This document shows positions 44,150-50,696 of a stretch of 64,000 nucleotides of DNA, one piece after another (position 1 is the first letter of the stretch; every line of letters starts with the position of its first letter). This stretch comes from Yoonia sp. R2331 (GTDB lineage Bacteria > Pseudomonadota > Alphaproteobacteria > Rhodobacterales > Rhodobacteraceae). The stretch covers positions 2,108,001 through 2,172,000 of the forward strand of contig NZ_JBGCUN010000001.1 in NCBI RefSeq assembly GCF_041103235.1, written 5' to 3'. A program made the position numbers and the translations under genes. The notes beneath the pieces were generated by a model, which was given only the letters and a program-made list of their open reading frames with translations, was not told the origin of the DNA and did not search any database.

Positions 44150-44653
44150 ATGCTGCGCGCGCAATTTATCGACGGAATGGCCAATGCAGCCTGTTCTGTC
44201 TATGTCGTAACAACGGACGGGATTGCGGGCCGCCGCGGTGTGACGGTCAGCGCCGTATCTTCTGTCTCTGCTGACACGCCGAAGCCGACGTTGTTGACTT
44301 GTGTCCACCACCTGTCGCCTGCCGCCGCAGCCATCCGCACCAACCGCACGTTTTGCGTCAACCTGTTGCGCGATGATATGACGACCATCTCAAACGCGTT
44401 TGCCGGGCGCACGGAGGCCAAGGATGAAGCAAAATTCGACTGTGCCACGTGGACCAAAGGCGAGACAGGCAGCCCTATGCTGGATGGGGCGCTGACCGCA
44501 TTCGATTGTGTGGTGCAGCATGACATCATGTGCGGCAGCCACCATATTTTTGTGGGCGAAGTCCAGCAGGTGAAGATGTCATCTGGCGAAAAGGCCCTGA
44601 TCTACGCCAATCGCGGCTATAACAACGCCCAACCACTTGATGATCTTATATGA
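44150..44653 (+). CDS. Flavin reductase (HpaC-like, FMN-binding split barrel)
   Basis: 167-residue protein of the flavin reductase domain family. FIDGMANAACSVYVVTTDG, GVTVSAVSSVSADTPKPTLLTCVH and NRTFCVNLLRDDM (about residues 63-75) are the standard flavin/NADH elements, followed by GEVQQVKMSSGEKALIYANRGY. It would supply reduced FMN or FAD to a partner oxygenase, the best candidate being the ACAD-fold protein at 39529. Its stop overlaps the next gene start (ATGA). Confidence 0.88.
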   Translation: MLRAQFIDGMANAACSVYVVTTDGIAGRRGVTVSAVSSVSADTPKPTLLTCVHHLSPAAAAIRTNRTFCVNLLRDDMTTISNAFAGRTEAKDEAKFDCATWTKGETGSPMLDGALTAFDCVVQHDIMCGSHHIFVGEVQQVKMSSGEKALIYANRGYNNAQPLDDLI

Positions 44654-45387
44654 AGATCGGCGTTCTTGTCGCAGGCGTCTTGCCTGAAAAACTGTCGCAG
44701 CGGTTCGCGGGCTATGGCGAGATGTATGCCGCGTTGTTGGGTGGGTTGGGTTACACGTTTCGCCATTACGATGTCCGTAACGGCGATTTTCCGGCAGCAG
44801 CGGATGAAGCCGATGCCTGGCTAATCACAGGGTCCAAAAACGGGGTTTATGAGGATGAGCCTTGGATCAAGACCCTGAAAACCTGCCTATCCGATATCCT
44901 GAAATCGGACCGGCCGGTTGTGGGTATCTGTTTCGGCCATCAAATCCTTGCAGATGTTCTGGGCGGAAGGGTCGCAAAATTCGACGGCGGCTGGACGGTC
45001 GGACGGACCCGGTACTGCCTGCGTCAGGGCACGACACTGCACGCAATTGCCTGGCATCAGGATCAGGTGCTTGCGCTTCCACCCGGTGCTGTTCGGCTTG
45101 CCAGCTCTGACAGCTGCGAAAACGCGATGATGATGGTGGGTGGCCATGTCCTTGGCATCCAACCGCATCCGGAATTTGACGCGGCAATCATGCGCATAGC
45201 TCTTGACGCCTATGGCGACATCTTACCTGCAGATCTTTCCCAAGCTGCGCGCGCCACAGCGCATGAACCCGTTGCACGCGATGCTTTGGTCGCGATGATC
45301 GATACGTTTCTGCGGTCCAAGGTGCGTGCGCCTGACCAACTGCAGCAAAAGGTGCTTCAAGCCATGTCTCGGTCAGAGGCAGCCTAA
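44650..45387 (+). CDS. Class I glutamine amidotransferase, paralog of the Puu-region hydrolase
   Basis: 245-residue amidotransferase with nucleophile GICFGHQ (about residue 97), AIAWHQDQV and IQPHPEF. It matches the protein encoded at 18171 along its length (AGYGEMYAALLGGLGYTF, ITGSKNGVYED, GRVAKFDGGWTVGR), so the two are paralogs. Placed beside the divergent ligase at 42806 it probably hydrolyses a gamma-glutamyl amide intermediate, as AtdA2/TdnT-type partners do in aniline pathways. The tctB start lies five bases after its stop. Confidence 0.87.
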   Translation: MKIGVLVAGVLPEKLSQRFAGYGEMYAALLGGLGYTFRHYDVRNGDFPAAADEADAWLITGSKNGVYEDEPWIKTLKTCLSDILKSDRPVVGICFGHQILADVLGGRVAKFDGGWTVGRTRYCLRQGTTLHAIAWHQDQVLALPPGAVRLASSDSCENAMMMVGGHVLGIQPHPEFDAAIMRIALDAYGDILPADLSQAARATAHEPVARDALVAMIDTFLRSKVRAPDQLQQKVLQAMSRSEAA

Positions 45388-45391
45388 CGTC

Positions 45392-45937
45392 ATGGCATCG
45401 TCACGCACCACCCAGTTTGTCCGCCTGTTTCACCGCGAACGCCGCCGAGGAGATTTGGTTTTTGCCGTCGTCTTCCTTGTCTTCTCTGCGTTCATGTTCG
45501 CATCCATGGGATCGCAGACAATATGGGCTGAAGGAACGGCCCTTTATGCGCAGCCAAGGTTCTGGCCAGCAGTTTCACTGGCTGGCATGACCTTCTTCGC
45601 GACGCTCCACTGGATCGGGTCCGCATTATCGCCGCGCCTGCCTGGCCGGTGGCAGGAAATCTGGCTATGGGCGCGTTCGGTCGAGTACGCGGCGTGGTTT
45701 CTGGGGTATGTCCTTTTGGTTCCCTTTTTGGGCTACCTGATCGCCACGCTGTTGGCTGGTGCGGCCCTGATGATCAGAGTTGGCTACCGTAGTTTTGCGG
45801 CCATTGGCGGCATGATCCTGACGAATTTCATCATCGTCCTGACTTTCAAATCAACCCTGAAGGTCAATCTGCCCGGTGGCGCCATCTACGAATATCTTCC
45901 CACCGCATGGCGCAGCTTTATGCTGACCTACTTCTAA
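45392..45937 (+). CDS. tctB: Tripartite tricarboxylate transporter small membrane subunit (TctB)
   Basis: 181-residue protein with four predicted helices and the TctB layout: an N-terminal basic stretch, VFLVFSAFMFASM, YAQPRFWPAVSLAGM and a C-terminal FKSTLKVNLPGGAIYEYLP that precedes the last amphipathic segment. Chosen start is the ATG at 45392 (MASSRTTQFVRLFHRE). Works with TctA and the TctC receptor at 37479. The tctA gene follows after 12 bases. Confidence 0.87.
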   Translation: MASSRTTQFVRLFHRERRRGDLVFAVVFLVFSAFMFASMGSQTIWAEGTALYAQPRFWPAVSLAGMTFFATLHWIGSALSPRLPGRWQEIWLWARSVEYAAWFLGYVLLVPFLGYLIATLLAGAALMIRVGYRSFAAIGGMILTNFIIVLTFKSTLKVNLPGGAIYEYLPTAWRSFMLTYF

Positions 45938-45949
45938 GGAACCTCATTC

Positions 45950-47425
45950 GTGGACATCCTGCTTTCAGGTTTTGGAATTCTGGCGCGATGGGATGTCGTG
46001 GCCGCCCTGCTTGTCGGGTCGATTGGGGGCGTCATCATCGGCGCGATCCCCGGTGTTGGTGCCGCTGTTGCGATTGCCATTTTGCTGCCCGCGACGTTTG
46101 CCTTTGACCCAATTGTGGGCCTGACGGCGCTGCTCGGGATTTATGGGTCATCCATGTATGGCGGGGCCATTCCCGCGATCCTGATCAACACACCCGGCAC
46201 AGCCGTGAACGCGCTGACCACTTATGACGGCTATCCGATGACCAAGCGGGGCGAGGCACCGCGGGCGCTGTCACTGGCCTATTCCGCCTCTTTCTTTGGC
46301 GGCATTTTCTCTGTGTTGTGTCTGATGATCCTGTCGCCCTTGCTGGCATTGATCGCGCCCCATTTCGGCGCGCGGGAGATATTCCTTGCGGCGCTTTTGG
46401 GTGTCATCCTTGTGATTATCGCCCACCGCGGTCAGGTCTTTGCCGCAGGGATGTTGGCGTGTTTCGGGATCTTCTTGCAGACAATCGGGCTGGAGCCGGT
46501 CAAATATTCCACCCGATATACCTTTGACCAAACATGGCTGGCCTCTGGCCTTGACCTGATCGTGGTTGTTCTGGGGCTTTTTGCCTTCTCTCAGGCATTC
46601 TTGTTGTTGGTCGAAGACAACGTAACGCCGCATCCCCAGCCTGTGAAAGGCCAGCTGACCGCGGGGCTGAAAGAGCTGATGGGACACAAACGCCTTGCGT
46701 CCGTGTCATCGTCATTTGGTGTCCTGATGGGCATGATTCCGGGCGTCGGTGAGTTTACGGCGCAGTTCATGTCCTACACTTATGCGCAAAAGAAATCGGC
46801 AGCGCCTGAGCTGTTCGGCAAAGGGGCACCCGATGGATTGATCGCGTCCGAAGCGGCAAACAACGCCGTCCCTGCTGCGGCGATGATCCCGCTTTTGGCC
46901 TTGGGCATTCCGGGCGAGGCGCTGACCGCGATGATGCTGTCAGTGTTCTACGTTCACAACGTCGTGCCTGGCCCACAATTGTTCCAGAACGACATGGATT
47001 TCGTGATGGCCATTTATCTGGCCATGCTGATCCTGAATGTTCTGGTGATCGGCTTTTTGCTGGTGTCCACAAACCTGCTGACCAAGATCATTCAGATACC
47101 GACGCGCCCGCTTGGTATTGTCATTCTGATCCTGGGGTTTGTCGGTGTCTATTCACTGCGCAATTCCATCACGGATTGTGCCATCGCTGCAGGGTTTGGT
47201 GTGTTTGGGTTGGTGCTCAAGCGTCTCAACCTTCCCGTTGTGCCGATCATCCTTGGCATTGTTCTGGGCGGCATCATGGAATCCAAGCTGCGCATCGCGA
47301 TGGGGCGGGTCGAGACTCCGCTGGACTTTATCAATCGCCCGATCGCCGGATTCCTCTTTGTCGTGATTTGCGTCATTCTTGCGCGGCAGGCATTTGCGTT
47401 CAGCCGCGGCCTGCGCGCACGCTAA
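45950..47425 (+). CDS. tctA: Tripartite tricarboxylate transporter large membrane subunit (TctA)
   Basis: 491-residue permease with about eleven helices. GAIPGVGAAVAIAILLPATFAFDP near the N terminus, GIYGSSMYGGAIPAILINTPGTAVNALTTYDGYPM and the repeat GMIPGVGEFTAQFMSYTYAQKKS are the TctA signature. The start is a GTG (45950) preceded by TAAGGA. Last gene of the operon; beyond it the phaR gene is convergent, 43 bases away, with no clear terminator in the gap. Substrates of this class include aromatic and dicarboxylic acids, so the imported compound is probably an acid. Confidence 0.93.
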   Translation: MDILLSGFGILARWDVVAALLVGSIGGVIIGAIPGVGAAVAIAILLPATFAFDPIVGLTALLGIYGSSMYGGAIPAILINTPGTAVNALTTYDGYPMTKRGEAPRALSLAYSASFFGGIFSVLCLMILSPLLALIAPHFGAREIFLAALLGVILVIIAHRGQVFAAGMLACFGIFLQTIGLEPVKYSTRYTFDQTWLASGLDLIVVVLGLFAFSQAFLLLVEDNVTPHPQPVKGQLTAGLKELMGHKRLASVSSSFGVLMGMIPGVGEFTAQFMSYTYAQKKSAAPELFGKGAPDGLIASEAANNAVPAAAMIPLLALGIPGEALTAMMLSVFYVHNVVPGPQLFQNDMDFVMAIYLAMLILNVLVIGFLLVSTNLLTKIIQIPTRPLGIVILILGFVGVYSLRNSITDCAIAAGFGVFGLVLKRLNLPVVPIILGIVLGGIMESKLRIAMGRVETPLDFINRPIAGFLFVVICVILARQAFAFSRGLRAR

Positions 47426-47468
47426 AGCCGTATCTGGCCTGCCTGTGGCAATTGAGGGCGATGGCGCC

Positions 47469-48014
47469 TTACCCCATCTTGTTCAGCTTGTCCTGCATCG
47501 CCTTCAACTGCGCCTTGATGTCATCCAGATCGCCGTCGTCCTCGGGCTCTTCCTTGGCGGGGCCAGAGGAGCCGGGGATCATACCGCCGGTCATGGCCTT
47601 GAAGAACGCCTCTTGCTGCGCGCGCATGGCGTCGAAACCCGGCATCGCGGACATGGGGCTGGCTTTGGTCATGTTTTCCATCGCCTTTGACTGCCCCTCA
47701 CGCAGCATCTCGAAGCTGGCTTGCAGGAACGACGGCACGACAGAGGCGGCCTGCGTGGTGTAGCTGCGGACCAGATCGGTCAGGATATCGGTGCCCAGCA
47801 CGCTTTCGCCGCGGCTTTCGTGTTCAGCGATGATTTGCAGCAAATACTGGCGGGTCAGGTCATCGCCTGATTTGAGATCGACAATCTGCACCTCACGGCC
47901 ATCGCGGATAAACGCGGCGATGTCTTCCAGTGTGACATAGTCACTGGTTTCGGTGTTATAGAGCCGCCGACTGGCATAGCGCTTAATCAGCAGGGGTTTA
48001 TCGGTCGAAGCCAC
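47469..48014 (-). CDS. phaR: Polyhydroxyalkanoate synthesis repressor PhaR
   Basis: 181-residue DNA-binding protein. The N-terminal domain IKRYASRRLYNTETSDYVTLEDIAAFIRDG (about residues 10-39) is the diagnostic PHB-accumulation regulator domain, and the C-terminal half has the Met/Gln-rich helix and acidic tail ending LKAMQDKLNKMG. The start is a GTG at 48014, supported by the strong GGGAGGGA site ahead of it. PhaR binds DNA until displaced by PHB granules, repressing phasin and synthase genes; matching boxes lie upstream of phaP and between phaC and phaZ. Confidence 0.95.
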   Translation of the reverse strand: MASTDKPLLIKRYASRRLYNTETSDYVTLEDIAAFIRDGREVQIVDLKSGDDLTRQYLLQIIAEHESRGESVLGTDILTDLVRSYTTQAASVVPSFLQASFEMLREGQSKAMENMTKASPMSAMPGFDAMRAQQEAFFKAMTGGMIPGSSGPAKEEPEDDGDLDDIKAQLKAMQDKLNKMG

Positions 48015-48124
48015 GGGCGTCCCTCCCAAGACGTGTTGCAGTGCAGAGAAGCCTAAGCGGCGTTGCAGCAAAATGAAAGTGTCGCGTGACCAATTGCGCG
48101 CACAACCTTGCGTCCGCAAGCGCG

Positions 48125-48661
48125 TCAGACAGCGATTTCCAAGGCCTCTGCCATCGCGCGCCCAGTGCTGGAGGCACAATAAAGCGGGCGTAGCGGTGTC
48201 TGATCGGGATCAATATCGCGGACAATCCAATCGCGGGCCTGCAGATGATGCAGGGACTGTGACAGGGCACGATCGGTGATCGGATGCAAATGCTGGCGCA
48301 AGCTCGCGAAATGCCGGGGTGTCTTGCTGACTGCCAGAATAGGCAGTGACCAGACCCGGCGGATCAACCGTGCGTCCGTCGGATCAGGCAATAGCGATTT
48401 GACCCGTGATGCCGCCTGCCCCGCCGCTTGCCCTGCGGGCGTCAGCCGAAACTCTGGCCGCAGCGGATGACCGTGGCCCGGATTGCGTTCGACCAGACCC
48501 AGCGAGACCAGATGCGCCATGCTTTGGGCAAAGGCATTCCGGCTGGCACCGGTCGTCGTGAGCAGCTGCGCCTGCCGCCCCGGTGTGCCGTCCGACATGG
48601 CCGCCAGAATATCCAGGCTCCAAGCGCGCGCAGTAAGCTTGACAAGTTGGTCAATGTTCAT
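48125..48661 (-). CDS. Tandem winged-helix (HxlR-like) regulator
   Basis: 178-residue regulator made of two similar winged-helix halves: residues 1-75 (ARAWSLDILAAMSDG... LVSLGLVERNPGHGHPLRPEF) and about 95-175 (RRVWSLPILAVSKT... LQARDWIVRDIDPDQTPLRPLY). Each repeats the Arg-x-Trp-Ser-Leu start, the HTH and a PLRP wing. HxlR-family regulators are usually single-domain dimers; here a duplicated chain may replace the dimer. Divergent from a VOC-family gene, with a palindrome (48666-48678) five bases before its ATG. Confidence 0.78.
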   Translation of the reverse strand: MNIDQLVKLTARAWSLDILAAMSDGTPGRQAQLLTTTGASRNAFAQSMAHLVSLGLVERNPGHGHPLRPEFRLTPAGQAAGQAASRVKSLLPDPTDARLIRRVWSLPILAVSKTPRHFASLRQHLHPITDRALSQSLHHLQARDWIVRDIDPDQTPLRPLYCASSTGRAMAEALEIAV

Positions 48662-48665
48662 AAAG

Positions 48666-48678
48666 TATAGTTACTATA
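48666..48678. promoter_or_regulatory. Palindromic operator upstream of the tandem winged-helix regulator and VOC gene
   Basis: TATAGT-T-ACTATA is a perfect 6-bp palindrome around a central T, located in the 40-base gap between the divergent regulator and VOC genes. It overlaps the likely -10 area of the plus-strand promoter, as expected for a repressor site. Confidence 0.6.
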
Positions 48679-48701
48679 TTTTTTGACCAAAGGAAAGTGC
48701 C

Positions 48702-49079
48702 ATGGCCGTCGCAGAACTTGATGAAACAATCACAATCGCCCTCTCTGTTCGGGACCGCCACGCAAGCGCGGCCTGGTACGAAAAGATGCTGGGGTTTGCA
48801 CTTGTCTACCACGCGGACGAGGCCGGTTGGAGCGAGGTCAGCACCAAGACCGCTGGTGTCACGCTTGGCCTTGGCGAACAGGCAGAGCCGACGCCTGGCA
48901 ATTCGGTGCCCGTCTTTGGCGTGGCCGACATCGATATAGCGCGCGCGGGGCTTGAGGCGGAAGGCGTGAAATTCGACGGCCCGAATGATGTTGTCGAAGG
49001 CATGGTCAGCACCGCCACCTTCTATGACCCCGACGGCAACGCGATGATGCTGGCGCAGGATCTGACCGGCGGCGCATGA
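48702..49079 (+). CDS. VOC (glyoxalase/bleomycin resistance) family protein
   Basis: 125-residue vicinal oxygen chelate protein: ALSVRDRHASAAWYEKMLGF, EVSTKTAGVTLGLGEQ, VFGVADIDIARAGLEAEGVKFDG and FYDPDGNAMMLAQ cover the two beta-alpha-beta-beta-beta modules. The second module ends in NAMMLAQ rather than NxxE, so a metal-ligand Glu may be missing and the enzymatic status is unclear. AAGGAAAG precedes the ATG. Expression is probably governed by the divergent regulator. Confidence 0.85.
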   Translation: MAVAELDETITIALSVRDRHASAAWYEKMLGFALVYHADEAGWSEVSTKTAGVTLGLGEQAEPTPGNSVPVFGVADIDIARAGLEAEGVKFDGPNDVVEGMVSTATFYDPDGNAMMLAQDLTGGA

Positions 49080-49086
49080 CAAGAAA

Positions 49087-49111
49087 GGCGCATCCGGGAA
49101 TGGGGTGCGCC
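49087..49111 (+). terminator. Hairpin repeat A after the VOC gene
   Basis: A 9-bp stem (ggcgcatcc / gggtgcgcc, one wobble) preceded by aagaaa, seven bases after the VOC stop. A near-identical element follows the next gene at 49952, so these are copies of one terminator-like repeat. A short T tract is missing. Confidence 0.6.
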
Positions 49112-49203
49112 AAAGTCCTGAAAATGCCAATGCAACCCCGTGCGATCCCTTGCCCCTTACGACCGAGAGGCTATGTTTCAACCTGTTAACTTTGGGATGG
49201 GAC

Positions 49204-49920
49204 ATGACATTTTTGCGTAAATATGCAGCTGCGACTGCACTGGCGGTTTTGGCCGCACCTGCGATGGCTGCACCAGTCACGCCGACATTCACAACCTTTG
49301 GCGCGTTGCCGGGCGCGAGTTTTGGCGGAACAGGGATCCCCAACGACCAAGTCGCGATTTCGACCTTTGATGTGGCGGGCGGCGTCCTCACACTGGGGCT
49401 GGCTGCGACACCGCGCTATGTGCTGGACCCTGCGTTGAGCAATGATGGCGCAGGCACCTACACCGCGCCGACCGGGTCGGAACTGCGCGGGCCAAATGCC
49501 ACTGATGGCGCGCTTTGGAACTTTAGCTTCTTTGCCGAAACCACCGGCACCCAGACGCTCGCCGATCTTGGCATTGTTCTGTTTTACGACACCGATGCCG
49601 GTGCCGCGACAGACAAGGCTGATCTTGGCACGCTGAATGTGTCGGGCTTGAACGCGCTGCTGCAGGGTGATCCCAAAAAGCTGGAGGGGTCGCAAAACCT
49701 GCTGTTTGGATATCTGGGCGTTGATGGGATCGGCGTGCGCGCACCGTCAAACCCGTTCGACCCCAATGCCGCGGGCGAATACAGTTTTGAGCTGTTCTCG
49801 ACCCAAGGCAGCGTTGCAATCAACGTCAACACCATCGCCGCGGTGCCCCTGCCCGCCTCTGGTGCGCTGTTGCTGGCCGGGCTTGGCCTGCTGCTGATCC
49901 GGCAACGCCGCAAGGACTAA
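49204..49920 (+). CDS. Secreted VPLPA-CTERM surface protein
   Basis: 238-residue exported protein. Signal peptide MTFLRKYAAATALAVLAAPAMAA (cleavage near 22) and a C-terminal sorting tripartite signal VPLPASGALLLAGLGLLLIRQRRKD: motif, helix and basic tail. The VPLPA-CTERM tag is the alphaproteobacterial variant of PEP-CTERM and is expected to be processed by an exosortase. The body is Gly/Asn/Thr-rich and beta-type with no Cys and no known catalytic motif. Flanked on both sides by the same hairpin repeat. Confidence 0.88.
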   Translation: MTFLRKYAAATALAVLAAPAMAAPVTPTFTTFGALPGASFGGTGIPNDQVAISTFDVAGGVLTLGLAATPRYVLDPALSNDGAGTYTAPTGSELRGPNATDGALWNFSFFAETTGTQTLADLGIVLFYDTDAGAATDKADLGTLNVSGLNALLQGDPKKLEGSQNLLFGYLGVDGIGVRAPSNPFDPNAAGEYSFELFSTQGSVAINVNTIAAVPLPASGALLLAGLGLLLIRQRRKD

Positions 49921-49951
49921 GCCGCCAAACAGTATGTCAGCCAAGAAAAAT

Positions 49952-49975
49952 GGCGCATCCGGGATCGGATGCGCC
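49952..49975 (+). terminator. Hairpin repeat B after the VPLPA-CTERM gene
   Basis: A perfect 9-bp stem (ggcgcatcc / ggatgcgcc) with loop gggatc, followed by taagttttg. It shares stem and flanks with the repeat at 49087, with the tract after it T-rich enough for an intrinsic terminator. Confidence 0.75.
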
Positions 49976-50019
49976 TAAGTTTTGTCATGGCCGCAGGGAG
50001 GTCGGGCCCGACAGGGAGT

Positions 50020-50463
50020 TTACTTTGCAGTTGCCTTCTTGGCAGCGGCAGTCATCTCGTCAGTGGCCTTCTTTGCAGCAGCAGTCAGGTCCTCAGAGGC
50101 GTCTTTGCCAGCGGCCATCATCAGTTCCATTGTCTTGGTCTGAACCGATTTAGCGATCTCAGCGAAAGCAGCCATGTGCTCTGCAGCGGCTTCGGCAGAA
50201 GCAGATGCGAAGTCAGTCATCGACTTGGCGTAGTCGGCTGGCTCTTTCTTGGCTTTGGTCAGGTCCTGCATCTTGGACAGGGTGTCGGCAGCCCACTTTG
50301 CGGACAGTTCAGTCGACTTGGAAGCCGCGTCGATGTTCACAGCCGACAGCTTTTCAGCCAGGGTTGTCTGCGACTTGAAGGCATCTTCCATTGCTTTGGT
50401 GTCGACGGGGAATGCGCCCATCATGTCTTTGAACACAGCGGTGAAGTCTTGTTGCTTAGCCAT
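50020..50463 (-). CDS. phaP: Phasin, PHB granule-associated protein
   Basis: 147-residue amphipathic helical protein coating PHB granules. AKWAADTLSKMQDLTKAKKEPADYAKSMTDFASASAEAA and the Lys-Ala-rich C-terminal tail (DEMTAAAKKATAK) are typical of short alphaproteobacterial phasins. The start at 50463 has an AAAGG site. Regulated by PhaR, for which two CTGC-N3-GCAG boxes lie at 50533 and 50560 next to a recognisable sigma70-like promoter. Confidence 0.93.
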   Translation of the reverse strand: MAKQQDFTAVFKDMMGAFPVDTKAMEDAFKSQTTLAEKLSAVNIDAASKSTELSAKWAADTLSKMQDLTKAKKEPADYAKSMTDFASASAEAAAEHMAAFAEIAKSVQTKTMELMMAAGKDASEDLTAAAKKATDEMTAAAKKATAK

Positions 50464-50522
50464 TGTCTTTACCTTTCGGGTTTTCGGTGCGGTGGGAGAA
50501 ACCGCGTTAATCTCGTGACACA

Positions 50523-50551
50523 GAGATACGTGCTGCACCGCAGCATTTCAA
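50523..50551 (-). promoter_or_regulatory. phaP promoter with PhaR box in the spacer
   Basis: On the minus strand TTGAAA (50551-50546), then a 17-base spacer, then TATCTC (50528-50523), a good sigma70-like pair about 60 bases from the phaP start. The spacer contains CTGC-GGT-GCAG, matching the PhaR consensus CTGC-N3/4-GCAG that I recall from Paracoccus denitrificans. Confidence 0.75.
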
Positions 50552-50559
50552 GTATTTTT

Positions 50560-50570
50560 CTGCACCGCAG
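50560..50570. promoter_or_regulatory. Second PhaR box upstream of phaP
   Basis: A second copy of CTGC-ACC-GCAG, exactly the inverted repeat found in the phaP promoter spacer, 27 bases away. Two spaced identical boxes suggest cooperative PhaR binding. Confidence 0.7.
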
Positions 50571-50696
50571 CATAATTTTTTCTGCGCGCGCGCAATCGCC
50601 TGAAAAGACAGCGTTTTTCAGCGCACACCCATAAAAATAGGGGGTCTAAGGCAAGGGATTGTGGCAAAAACGCCCCAAAGTTTCACCCTTAGGTTG

